In this document: piece by piece, positions 35,290-43,411 of the stretch | How positions within the stretch are numbered: position 1 is the stretch's first letter | Layout of the letters: each line of letters opens with the position of its first letter | NCBI GenBank assembly: GCA_014656495.1 | Contig: BNCN01000005.1 | Coordinates: forward strand, 496,001 to 560,000 | Length of the DNA: 64,000 bases | Direction: 5' to 3' | Origin: Comamonas sp. KCTC 72670 | GTDB taxonomy: Bacteria > Myxococcota > Myxococcia > Myxococcales > Myxococcaceae | Program-made: the position numbers and the translations under genes | The notes under the pieces: model-generated | The model's database searches: none | The model's input: the letters and a program-made list of their open reading frames with translations, nothing else | Told to the model about the DNA's origin: nothing

Positions 35290-36501
35290 ATGAAAGCGAA
35301 GATTCTGGCGGGCGCCGTGGCGGCGCTCATGTACGGAGGCGTTGCTGTCGCGGATGACGGCGACTGCCCGCCACCGCAGGCCAGCGCCAGCCGAGACCCG
35401 CAGGGCACGATGGTGGCGCAGGCGCAGCAGGACGACCTGAGCGGGGACGGCACGCTCCAGGAGGATGACGTCATCATCCTGGAGACCCAGCCCGTACCCG
35501 ACGACTCGGGCATGGGCGGCAGCGGCCAGCAGGGCCTGGATGATTCGGGCATGGGCGGCAGCGGCCAGCAGGGCCTGGACGGCTCGGGCATGGGCGGCAG
35601 CGGCCAGCAGGGCTCGAACGCGCAGGGCGACATCTACATGAACGTGCCCGTGCGCTGCGAGCCCGTGGGGCAGCAGGGCACGGGTGGCAGCGGGCAGGAG
35701 TCCATGACACCGCCGCCCGCGGCGACGCCGCCCCCCGCGCCCCCGCCGCCCGCGGCGCCCCAGGGCACGCATGACAGCGAGCAGCTCGTGGTTCCGCCAG
35801 CGCCGCCGCTGGGCACGGGCGGCAGCGGGCAGCCCTCGGCGCCGGTGTACCCGGAGCCGGAGTCCACCTACGCGCCTGACGCCACGGGTGGAAGCGGCCT
35901 GGCCACGACGCCGCCGCCTTCGGACTTCCAGCCCTCGGCCGAGCGCGCCGGGCGGACGGAGGTGAAGAAGGAGGACCACAACAAGATCAAAGGCCTCTCC
36001 GTGATGCTGGGCGGTGGTGTGGAGGGTTACACCGGCGCGCTGGCTCCGCAGATCAGCCCGGGTGCCACCGCGGGTGTTCGCGCGGCCATCCGGCCTACCA
36101 AGGTGCTGGGCCTCGAGCTGGGCTACACGGGCGCGCTGAACAACATCCGCAACGAGGAGACGGGCACGAGCGGCCCGGACCTCGTGCGTAACGGTGGTCA
36201 GGCCGTGTTGACGCTGGGCATCACGCCCACCGCGTGGCAGCCGTACCTGCTGGGCGGCATCGGCATCAACAACTACAACTTCCGGGGCGGCGAGGCCCTG
36301 GGGTATCGCGATGACACCGTGGGCAACGTGCCCGCGGGCGTGGGGCTGCGAGGCCACGTGGGCCACTTCGTGGTGGACGCGCGCGCCAACTACAACTTCC
36401 TCTTCGACAAGGACTTCGCCCCGGGTATCGACCCTGGCGGCGAGAACTTCCAGGGAGGCGGCAGCTACCAGGGCACCGTGAGCATCGGCGGTACCTTCTG
36501 A
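35290..36501 (+). CDS. Outer-membrane beta-barrel protein with a Gly-Gly-Ser-Gly repeat linker
   Basis: A 403-residue exported protein. The signal peptide is MKAKILAGAVAALMYGGVAVA (cleavage about 21). Residues about 70-215 are a low-complexity linker with three exact-length tandem copies of SGMGGSGQQGLD and three more dispersed GTGGSGQ/ATGGSGL motifs mixed with Pro-rich spacers. Residues about 230-403 are a beta-barrel domain (VMLGGGVEGYTGAL, GLELGYTGAL, QPYLLGGIGINNYNF, ending in a strand with terminal Phe). It may anchor the linker to the outer membrane surface. Function unknown. Confidence 0.8.
   Translation: MKAKILAGAVAALMYGGVAVADDGDCPPPQASASRDPQGTMVAQAQQDDLSGDGTLQEDDVIILETQPVPDDSGMGGSGQQGLDDSGMGGSGQQGLDGSGMGGSGQQGSNAQGDIYMNVPVRCEPVGQQGTGGSGQESMTPPPAATPPPAPPPPAAPQGTHDSEQLVVPPAPPLGTGGSGQPSAPVYPEPESTYAPDATGGSGLATTPPPSDFQPSAERAGRTEVKKEDHNKIKGLSVMLGGGVEGYTGALAPQISPGATAGVRAAIRPTKVLGLELGYTGALNNIRNEETGTSGPDLVRNGGQAVLTLGITPTAWQPYLLGGIGINNYNFRGGEALGYRDDTVGNVPAGVGLRGHVGHFVVDARANYNFLFDKDFAPGIDPGGENFQGGGSYQGTVSIGGTF
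35503..35619 (+). repeat. Three tandem 39-bp in-frame repeats
   Basis: Three copies of a 39-base unit (35503-35541, 35542-35580, 35581-35619) are nearly identical and code for D/G-SGMGGSGQQG-type 13-residue units within the outer-membrane protein linker. The number of units may vary between strains. Confidence 0.9.
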
Positions 36502-36637
36502 GACAGGCCCCCTGAGGCTTGAAGCGGCGGCGCGGTGCCCGGTAGCAAACGGGCCCGCGCCTCCGCGCTTTCAAGAGCGGCGCGGGCGTTGCGGGCGCGC
36601 TAAGGTGCCGTCCTTCACGCGGTCAGAGGAGTGTTGG

Positions 36638-36961
36638 ATGGGCTTGAATGTGGAAGACGTGAAGGTTGGCACCGGCGCCGAGGCGACGTCCGGCAAGTCG
36701 GTCACCGTGCACTACGTGGGGACGCTGACCAGCGGCTCCAAGTTCGACAGCAGCCGTGACCGGGGCCAGGGCTTCACCTTCAAGCTGGGCGCCGGGCAGG
36801 TCATCGAGGGGTGGGACAAGGGCGTGGCCGGCATGAAGGTGGGCGGCGTGCGCAAGCTCACCATCCCCCCCGAGATGGGCTATGGCGCGCGGGGCTTCCC
36901 CCCCGTTATTCCTCCCAACTCCACCCTGCTTTTCGAGGTGGAACTCCTGGACGTTCGTTAA
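36638..36961 (+). CDS. FKBP-type peptidyl-prolyl isomerase
   Basis: A 107-residue single-domain FKBP. The canonical signatures are VTVHYVGTLTSGSKFDSS, GQVIEGWDKGVAGMKVGG, RKLTIPPEMGYGARG and a final PNSTLLFEVELLDV, including the Tyr, Asp, Trp and Phe positions of the active site. No signal peptide, so it works in the cytoplasm, assisting proline isomerisation during folding. GAGGA lies seven bases ahead of the ATG. A start at 36605 would add 11 residues without a ribosome site. Confidence 0.93.
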   Translation: MGLNVEDVKVGTGAEATSGKSVTVHYVGTLTSGSKFDSSRDRGQGFTFKLGAGQVIEGWDKGVAGMKVGGVRKLTIPPEMGYGARGFPPVIPPNSTLLFEVELLDVR

Positions 36962-36975
36962 AAGCGAGGCCCTGC

Positions 36976-37353
36976 ATGGCGGCGGTGGAAATCACCAAGG
37001 ACAACTTCAAGGAGACGGTGTCGAAGGAAGGCATCGTCATCCTGGACTGGTGGGCGTCGTGGTGCGGCCCGTGCCGTGCCTTCGCGCCCATCTTCGAGCA
37101 GACCTCGAGCAAGCACCCGGACATCGTCTTCGGGAAGATTGATACGGACGCTCAGCAGGAGCTGTCCGGCGCGTTCGAGATTCGCTCCATCCCCACCCTG
37201 ATGGTGTTCCGGGACGGGATTCTCCTGTTCGAGCAGCCTGGCGCGATGCCGGCCGCCGCGCTGGAGGACCTGCTCAGCCAGGTGAAGGCGCTGGACATGG
37301 AGCAGGTGAAGAAGGAAGTCGCCGCCCGGCGGAGCGAGACGCCGCAGGCCTGA
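36976..37353 (+). CDS. trxA: Thioredoxin
   Basis: A 125-residue thioredoxin-fold protein with the active-site WCGPC (Cys30, Cys33) preceded by ILDWWAS, and the cis-Pro loop RSIPTLMVF. The last 20 residues form an extra charged helix (MEQVKKEVAARR). No signal peptide. It is a cytoplasmic protein-disulfide reductant or a specialised thioredoxin. Only 14 bases separate it from the FKBP gene, so the two probably share an operon for protein folding. Confidence 0.9.
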   Translation: MAAVEITKDNFKETVSKEGIVILDWWASWCGPCRAFAPIFEQTSSKHPDIVFGKIDTDAQQELSGAFEIRSIPTLMVFRDGILLFEQPGAMPAAALEDLLSQVKALDMEQVKKEVAARRSETPQA

Positions 37354-37540
37354 GGCTTCGGGAAGCAGGGGAGGGGCCGGCGGCGCGTCCGCCGTCGGCC
37401 GCTTCCTCCCATGTCGTGGCCGGGGGCGGACGCCGGAACGGGATGGCGGCGGGGTGTGTTGATCGGAGGTGGCGCGCAGCGGCCAGGCCGGATGGGTCTG
37501 CCGGCGGAGCCGCTCCCTTCCCCCTTCACGCCTGGGTTCG

Positions 37541-38776
37541 ATGCCGGATTCCGCTTTTCGAAACACGTCGAACGAGGAACTGCCGCGCGCGCGCATCCTC
37601 CTCGTGGACGACACGCCCGCCAACCTGCTGTCCCTGGAGGCCATCCTGGAGCCGCTCGGCCAGGACCTGGTGCTGGCCCGCTCGGGAGAGGAAGCGCTGC
37701 GCGAGCTGCTGCGCGGCGAGTTCGCCTGCATCCTCATGGACGTGCAGATGCCAGGGCTGGATGGCCTGGAGACCGCGAACCTCATCCGGGCGCGCGAGCG
37801 GACGCGGCACGTGCCCATCCTGTTCATCACCGCGCTCAGCCGTGAGGCGGCCTTCGTCACGCGCGGGTATGCGCACGGAGCGGTGGACTACCTGCTCAAG
37901 CCCGTGGACCCGGACATCCTGCGCGCCAAGGTGCAGGTCTTCGTGGACCTGCACCGGCGCGGCGAAATGGTGAGGCGGCAGGCGGTGGAGCTCGCCGAGC
38001 GGCGGCAGGCCGAGGAGGTCTCCCGGCGGGCGTCGGAGCTGGAGCAGCAGCTCATGGGCATCGTCGGCCATGACATCCGCACGCCCCTGTCCGTCGTCCT
38101 GGCCACGGCGAAGTCCCAGCTCTCTGATGCGTCGTTGGCGCCGGAGCAGCAGAAGGCGTTCGAGCGCGTGGCGCGTGGTGGGGAGCGCATCCAGCAGATC
38201 GTGGACCTGCTGATGGACTTCACGCGCTCGCGGCTGGGCGGAGGCATCCCTGTCGTGCCCCGGGCCGGCGACTTGAACGAGCTCTGCCGCGAGGTGGCGG
38301 ATGAGCTGCACGTGGCCCGGCCGGGTCGCGTCATCCAATGCGACTTCTCGCGTGACAGCCTGCACGGCGTCTGGGACCTGGAGCGCATGGCGCAGGTGCT
38401 GGCCAACCTGTTGGACAACGCCTTGAAGTACAGCCCGGAGTCGTCCGCGGTCCGCCTCTCCACCTGGGAGAAGCCGGACGCCGTCTTCGTCGAAGTGCAC
38501 AACGAGGGCGCGCCCATCCCCCAGTCGCTGCTGCCGCACCTCTTCGACGCCTTCCGGCGGGGCGAGGCCACGCACGAGCAGGCGAAGGCGAGCCTGGGGC
38601 TGGGGCTCTACATCGCCCGGGCGGTGGTCGAGGCGCACCGTGGGCGCTTGAGCGTGCGCTCGTCGAAGCCCGAGGGCACCACCTTCCGCATCTGCCTGCC
38701 GCGCTGCGCGGATGCCCGCTCACGCGGCAGCCGCGCGGAAGGCCCCGTCGCCGCCCCGGCGCCGATGCACGCCTGA
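37541..38776 (+). CDS. Receiver-histidine kinase (REC-HisKA-HATPase)
   Basis: A 411-residue soluble protein that begins with a receiver domain (about 17-137; LVDDTPANLLSLEAIL, phospho-acceptor Asp67 in ILMDVQMPGLDG, Lys120 in YLLKPVD). A linker helix and HisKA with His177 (GIVGHDIRTPLSVV) follow, then a HATPase domain (LANLLDNALKYSPES, SLGLGLYIARAVVEAHRG). The receiver probably controls the kinase on receipt of phosphate from another sensor. Nothing nearby points to its partner. An N-terminal extension from 37469 has no coding support. Confidence 0.9.
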   Translation: MPDSAFRNTSNEELPRARILLVDDTPANLLSLEAILEPLGQDLVLARSGEEALRELLRGEFACILMDVQMPGLDGLETANLIRARERTRHVPILFITALSREAAFVTRGYAHGAVDYLLKPVDPDILRAKVQVFVDLHRRGEMVRRQAVELAERRQAEEVSRRASELEQQLMGIVGHDIRTPLSVVLATAKSQLSDASLAPEQQKAFERVARGGERIQQIVDLLMDFTRSRLGGGIPVVPRAGDLNELCREVADELHVARPGRVIQCDFSRDSLHGVWDLERMAQVLANLLDNALKYSPESSAVRLSTWEKPDAVFVEVHNEGAPIPQSLLPHLFDAFRRGEATHEQAKASLGLGLYIARAVVEAHRGRLSVRSSKPEGTTFRICLPRCADARSRGSRAEGPVAAPAPMHA

Positions 38777-38783
38777 GGCTTCG

Positions 38784-39671
38784 TCACTTCACGACGGTGC
38801 AGACCCCGCCGCCGTTGAGGTGCGCCTGGTCGACCACGCTCTGGGCGATGAACTCCTGGAGCGTGCGCACGTCGAACGCGCCGGGCTGGTAGATGACGGG
38901 CTGTCCCTGGGCGTCGCGCAGCTCGTTGCCGTCGCGGCCTCGCAGGTCGGTGAGCTGCTGCGTGGACAGTCCCTCCGGGGTGATGGCGCCGTCCTCGCCC
39001 GCGGTGGCCGCGATGGCCTCGAAACGCAGCTGCACGCCCCGGTGGGTGCCCAGCCGGTCGTAGAACATGTGCTCGGCGTGGATGGTGACCTCCGGGCGCG
39101 CCACCGAGCCCTCCGGCACGATGATGCCCTGGGTGCCGTCCGCGCCATTGATGCAGTTGTTCATGCGCGCGTTGACGGGGAAGCCCATGCGGAAGCGCAG
39201 GACGGGCTCGTTCTGCTTCGTCGCGTGGCCCTCCACGAAGTAGCTGAAGCCCCGCTCGCGCATCATCGCGAGGTCCTCCGCGCTCACCTGGCCACCCGCC
39301 AGCTCGGTGCGCGCTTCGGGAGGGCTCACCCGGAAGCCCACGTCCCAGCGGCCCGCGGGCACGCCGCTCAGGTCCACCAGCGGGATGTCGCCCTTCTGGA
39401 GGTCCACCAGCACGTGACGGCTGCTCGAGTGGACCTCGCCTGACGCCGAGGTGAGGGTGAAGTCCCCCAGGGACACCAGGTAGCGGGTGAACTGCACGGA
39501 CCAGCCATCCTGGAAGAGGGTGTCCGGCAGGCCACGCTGGGTGCCATCCCCTCCACTCATGCTCACCTGCACGTCGCCCGTGGCCACGTTGTCGCACGCC
39601 GTGGCCGCCAGGCTCCAGGCCGCCAGGGCCACGCACCACCACTTCCGGGTCTGCCGCTGCCGCGTATTCAT
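38784..39671 (-). CDS. Secreted lipoprotein next to the TonB receptor
   Basis: A 295-residue protein starting MNTRQRQTRKWW, with lipobox ATAC at about 23-26. Segments read QDGWSVQFTRYLVSLGDF, HVLVDLQKGDIPLVDLSGVPAGRW, VTIHAEHMFYDRLGTHRG, then a DGAITPEGL EF-hand-like stretch and a closing QAHLNGGGVC. I do not recognise a named family; the layout slightly recalls MbnP-type copper-binding proteins. The HAEH and HLN...C motifs may bind metal, but that is inference. It is divergent from the receptor across a shared palindrome, with the start ATG 16 bases from that site. Confidence 0.75.
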   Translation of the reverse strand: MNTRQRQTRKWWCVALAAWSLAATACDNVATGDVQVSMSGGDGTQRGLPDTLFQDGWSVQFTRYLVSLGDFTLTSASGEVHSSSRHVLVDLQKGDIPLVDLSGVPAGRWDVGFRVSPPEARTELAGGQVSAEDLAMMRERGFSYFVEGHATKQNEPVLRFRMGFPVNARMNNCINGADGTQGIIVPEGSVARPEVTIHAEHMFYDRLGTHRGVQLRFEAIAATAGEDGAITPEGLSTQQLTDLRGRDGNELRDAQGQPVIYQPGAFDVRTLQEFIAQSVVDQAHLNGGGVCTVVK

Positions 39672-39686
39672 GCAATAAATAGTTAA

Positions 39687-39703
39687 TTGCAACTTGGTTG
39701 CGA
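39687..39703. promoter_or_regulatory. Putative Fur-family operator, site 1
   Basis: TTGCAA-CTTGG-TTGCGA is an almost perfect palindrome (11 of 12 arm bases) in a roughly 60-base AT-rich pocket. It lies in the 117-base divergent gap between the lipoprotein at 39671 (reverse) and the TonB receptor at 39789 (forward). On the reverse strand a TTGACT hexamer lies just upstream of it, so bound protein would sit between promoter elements. It is the first of four related sites. Confidence 0.65.
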
Positions 39704-39788
39704 GTCAATTCGAGGTGTGGTGTATCTGGGGTGTGGATGCAGCCCGGATGCACGAATCCCGTATCTCCGCGGGACGCTCCGGAACCCA

Positions 39789-42572
39789 GTGAGGTCATCA
39801 CCCGTGTGGATTCCGACTCTGGTGCTCTGTGTGCTGAGCGCCACGGGCGAAGTGCCTGTGACTCCACCTGTGCCGCTGGAGGCGCCGGGGCCGGTGCTGC
39901 CCGCGGACGTGCCTCCGCCAGAGGTGCCCGCCACCGTCCTGTTGCGCATCACCATCGACCGTATGGGTGAGGTGTCCCAGGTGGAGGTGCGGCAATCCGC
40001 GGGGGTGCCGTTCGACAGGGAGGCGATGCGCGCGGCGCTCCGGTGGCGGTTCCAGCCCGCCCGGCGGGGGGACGAGGCCATTGACGTGCGCGTGGACGTG
40101 CCCGTCACCTTCGTGCCGCCGGTGCACGGCCATCATCTCGAGGCCGTCTCGCGGGGGGATGACGAGCCTCCGCACGCACACAGCAGTACAGCCGCCGCTA
40201 TGGGTGAGGCCCCTGGCGCAGGGAGCCCGACGCACCGGCATGGCACGGCTCCCTCCTCGGGCGGGCACGCTGCTTCGGATGGTCAGGGGAGCGCGGTCTC
40301 GCGGCCTGCTGCCGGAACGCCCTCGGCGGAGCCGGAGTCAGCGGAGCAGGCGACTGTGTTGGACGCATCGCGGACCTCGGAGGGGGCCGTGCCCCTGGCT
40401 ACCGTCACCGGGTCTCCGTCGCCGGATGGGCAGGCGCGGGCCGGAGCGGGCACGCCGCCGGAGAGCGATGCCCCCGTGGCGCCCCAGCGGCCGTCCTTCT
40501 CCACCACGGTGCGCGGCGCCTCTCATGCCCCGCCTCCCGTGGCCGTGGGCGACTTCCACATCCCGGTGGGGCAGCTCGCGGATGTGCCGCGCCGCTCCGC
40601 GTCGGACCTGATGCTGCTGGCCCCTGGTGTCATGCTGACGAACCATGGTGGCGAGGGGCACGCGGAGAGCATCTTCATCCGCGGCTTCGACGCGGGCGAG
40701 GGCAAGGACGTGGAGCTGCGCCTCAACGGCGTGCCGCTCAACGAGGTGTCCCACGCGCACGGCCACGGCTACGCGGATACCTACTTCATCATCCCGGAGT
40801 TGGTGGAGTCGCTGCGCGTCACCGAAGGTCCCTATGACCCGTCACAGGGGGACTTCGGCGTGGCGGGCACCGTCGAGTATCAGCTCGGCCTCGCGCGGCG
40901 GGGCCTCACCGCGTCCATAGCCACCGGGAGCTTCGCCGCGCGCCGGCTGTCGCTGCTCTGGGGCCCTCCGGAGTCCAGCGAGTCCACCTTCGTGGGCCTG
41001 CTGCTCCGCCAGGGGCACGGCTTCGGTCCCAACCGCGCCTATTCCAACGCGACGGTCATGGCACAGGTGGAGCTGCGCGTCGGCGATGAGTCGCGCCTGC
41101 GCCTGTTCGGCACCAGCTACGGCTCGCGCTTCTCCTCGCCGGGCGTGGTGCGGGAGACGGACGTGGTGGACTCCCGGATGCCGTGCGCTCCGGACGCGGA
41201 CTCGCAGTTCTTCTGCTCGTACGATCCGAACCAGGGCGGCGCGGGCCAGCGCCACATCCTCTCCGCCGAGCTCCAGTCCCGGCTGAAGAACGGGGGACGC
41301 TTTGTCCAGCAGGGCTACGTGGTGCTGCGGCAGACGCGCATCCGCGACAACTTCACGGGCTTCCTCCTGGACACGCCGCCGGACGGAGAGCGCCAGCGCG
41401 GCGACAACACGGAGGGGGCGTATCAGGGCTCCACCGTGGGCCTTCGCGGCCGGTACACGCCGGGGCTCACGCTCCTGGACCAGCCGCAGCCCCTGGAGCT
41501 GGGCTATGTGGCGCGTTACGACGACGTGCGCACGCGCTCACGCCGGCTGCGGGCTCGTGGCGGCGTGCCCTACGCCACCGTCTACGACAATCAGGTCCGC
41601 ACCACGAACCTGGGCGCCTACGCGTCCCTGCGCGTCGCTCCGCTGTCGTGGCTCACCCTGCGCGGTGGCGTGCGGCTGGACACCTTCCTCTTCGGCGTGG
41701 AGGACCACAACCGGCCCGCCGTGGACCGCGACGGCCCGCGCCTCACCGACGAGTCCGTGGAGGCCTACGGCTTCTTCGCCAGCCCGCGCGCCTCCGCGGA
41801 GGTCCGGCTGACGCCCCGGCTCACGTGGCTCACCAGCGCGGGCCTGGGCGCGCGCTCCAGTGACGCCGCCGCGCTGTCGGACGCGGAGCTGGCGCCCTAT
41901 GCCCGCGTGACGTCGGGCGAGACGGGCTTGAGCTGGCGTCTGGATGGCCCCCTGGCCCTGGAGGCACGTGGGGCCTTCTTCGCCACGCGCGTGTCGCAGG
42001 ACTTCGTCTTCGACGAGACGGTGGGCCGCAACCAGCCCATCGGCGCGTCGCAGCGGCTGGGGGCCTTCGTCAGCGCGCGCGGCACGTGGGCGGAGCGGTT
42101 GGACCTCCAGGGCTCCCTGGCCTGGGCGCACGCGACGCTGCCGACGCCGGGGGCCTCGGCGTGGAAGCTGTGGGACGGCGCGGTGATGCCGTACATCCCG
42201 CAGCTCCTGGGCCGGGTGGATGCCTCGCTGCGCGGCACCGCCACCGTGGTGGGGCAGCGGCTCGACTGGAACGTGGCCCTGGGCCACAGCGCCATCGGTC
42301 CCCGCCCCCTGCCGCTGGACCGCTACAGCGCCCCCGTCTTCCTGTTCGACGTGGGCACGCGCGCCCGGTGGAAGGCGGTGGAGGTGGGGCTGTCGGTGGA
42401 GAACCTGCTCGACACGCGTTGGCGCGAGGCGGAGTTCAACTTCGTCTCCAACTTCCGGGGCCCGGACGCGCCGCCGTCGCTGATGGCCACCCGGCACTTC
42501 ACCGCGGGCGCGCCGCGCACCTTCATGGGCACGCTCACGCTGCACCTGGACCTTCTGGAGGACTCGCCATGA
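39789..42572 (+). CDS. TonB-dependent receptor with an N-terminal TonB-like domain and His-rich linker
   Basis: A 927-residue outer-membrane receptor. It starts with GTG and a signal peptide (MRSSPVWIPTLVLCVLSATG). Residues about 40-120 are a TonB C-terminal-like domain (VLLRITIDRMGEVSQVEV, RAALRWRFQPARRGDEAID). A linker at about 120-245 is rich in His, Ser, Pro and Gly (VHGHHLE, PPHAHSS, PTHRHGT). The plug is at about 255-390 (SIFIRGFDAGEG, LNGVPLNEVSHAHGHGYADT) and the barrel reaches the end. It imports an unknown ligand; the His richness favours a metal or metal complex. Three G-V codons before 39789 make the start slightly uncertain. Confidence 0.85.
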   Translation: MRSSPVWIPTLVLCVLSATGEVPVTPPVPLEAPGPVLPADVPPPEVPATVLLRITIDRMGEVSQVEVRQSAGVPFDREAMRAALRWRFQPARRGDEAIDVRVDVPVTFVPPVHGHHLEAVSRGDDEPPHAHSSTAAAMGEAPGAGSPTHRHGTAPSSGGHAASDGQGSAVSRPAAGTPSAEPESAEQATVLDASRTSEGAVPLATVTGSPSPDGQARAGAGTPPESDAPVAPQRPSFSTTVRGASHAPPPVAVGDFHIPVGQLADVPRRSASDLMLLAPGVMLTNHGGEGHAESIFIRGFDAGEGKDVELRLNGVPLNEVSHAHGHGYADTYFIIPELVESLRVTEGPYDPSQGDFGVAGTVEYQLGLARRGLTASIATGSFAARRLSLLWGPPESSESTFVGLLLRQGHGFGPNRAYSNATVMAQVELRVGDESRLRLFGTSYGSRFSSPGVVRETDVVDSRMPCAPDADSQFFCSYDPNQGGAGQRHILSAELQSRLKNGGRFVQQGYVVLRQTRIRDNFTGFLLDTPPDGERQRGDNTEGAYQGSTVGLRGRYTPGLTLLDQPQPLELGYVARYDDVRTRSRRLRARGGVPYATVYDNQVRTTNLGAYASLRVAPLSWLTLRGGVRLDTFLFGVEDHNRPAVDRDGPRLTDESVEAYGFFASPRASAEVRLTPRLTWLTSAGLGARSSDAAALSDAELAPYARVTSGETGLSWRLDGPLALEARGAFFATRVSQDFVFDETVGRNQPIGASQRLGAFVSARGTWAERLDLQGSLAWAHATLPTPGASAWKLWDGAVMPYIPQLLGRVDASLRGTATVVGQRLDWNVALGHSAIGPRPLPLDRYSAPVFLFDVGTRARWKAVEVGLSVENLLDTRWREAEFNFVSNFRGPDAPPSLMATRHFTAGAPRTFMGTLTLHLDLLEDSP

Positions 42573-43393
42573 CGTCACCGATGCACACCACCCGCCGCGC
42601 CTTCACGTGGATGCTGGGCGCCGCGCTGGTGGGAGGCGCCTCCGCGTGTGGTCTCTCCGGCACCGGAGGGCGCAGCGTCACCTTCCGCATGGGCCTGCGG
42701 ACCGCGAGGGCGCCAGGAGAGGCTTCGCCTGGCGAGTTCACCACCGACACGGGCTGGCGCATCCGCCTGTCCTCGGCGCGGATGGTGCTGGGGCCCATCT
42801 ACCTCTTCGAGAACGCCTCGCCGCTGGAGCCCACCGCGTTGAAGCGGCTGGGGGCCTGGCTGTTGCCCACCGCGCACGCGCACGACGGGCACTTCTTCTC
42901 CGGCGGCACCGTGCTGGGGGAGTGGGACCGTGAGGTGGTGTTCGACCTGCTGGAGGACGCGGGCGAGGTGCGCGAGCTGGGGCGCTCGCCCGGCATCGCG
43001 GGGCTGGCGCGCTCCTTCTCGCTGCTGCTCCAGCCGCCCTCGCAGGCCCTGGGCGCGGAGGGCGCGGTGATGCAGGGCCGCTCGATGGTGCTGGAGGGCA
43101 CGGCGACCCGCGAGGCCGCGCAGGTCCCGTTCCGCATCGCCCTGGACTTCCCGCCTCCCGTGGAGCTGCAGCGCGTGGACTTCGTGCCCATCGCGGTGGA
43201 GCTCGACGAGGGCGGGCGCTTCGTCGTGGAGGTGCAGCCGCACCGCTGGTTCGAGGGCGCGCACTTCGACCGCGTGATGGTGCCTCCGGATGGAAGCACC
43301 GTGGAGCTGACGGCGGACTCACAGGTGTACCGGGCGCTGACGCTCAACGTGCGCCGCTTCACCGCCTTCGCCGGGACGTGGGAGTCCGTCTGA
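42569..43393 (+). CDS. Tat-exported lipoprotein coupled to the TonB receptor
   Basis: A 274-residue protein. It starts MTSPMHTTRRAFTWML: the RR at 9-10 followed by AF fits a twin-arginine signal, and ASAC (Cys27) is the lipobox. The mature part is beta-rich (TDTGWRIRLSSARMVLGPIYLF) with a His cluster near residues 95-104 (TAHAHDGHFFSGG), then VLEGTATREAAQVPFRIALDF. It overlaps the receptor stop by ATGA, so it is made with the receptor. It probably captures or hands over the receptor's ligand. Tat export would fit folding around a cofactor in the cytoplasm, but that is inference. Confidence 0.78.
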   Translation: MTSPMHTTRRAFTWMLGAALVGGASACGLSGTGGRSVTFRMGLRTARAPGEASPGEFTTDTGWRIRLSSARMVLGPIYLFENASPLEPTALKRLGAWLLPTAHAHDGHFFSGGTVLGEWDREVVFDLLEDAGEVRELGRSPGIAGLARSFSLLLQPPSQALGAEGAVMQGRSMVLEGTATREAAQVPFRIALDFPPPVELQRVDFVPIAVELDEGGRFVVEVQPHRWFEGAHFDRVMVPPDGSTVELTADSQVYRALTLNVRRFTAFAGTWESV

Positions 43394-43411
43394 GCAGCGG
43401 ACTCCGTGGGT

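Noticed and set aside
35503..35619. Tandem repeats considered as a CRISPR array
   Set aside because: Units are contiguous with no spacers, in frame, and code for a protein linker.
33103..36366. Reverse-strand open frame of 1087 codons opposite nadE and the barrel protein
   Set aside because: It is rich in Arg, His and Val without hydrophobic or motif organisation, and lies on the complement of well-supported genes. Long antisense frames are expected at about 70% G+C.
36553..36587. GCCCGCGCC/GGCGCGGGC inverted repeat before the FKBP gene
   Set aside because: No T-run follows and the region is uniformly GC-rich. It could be a terminator of the barrel gene but does not stand out.
37370..37395. 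GC-rich imperfect hairpin after the thioredoxin gene
   Set aside because: Mismatched stem and no T-tract; typical of GC-rich intergenic DNA here.
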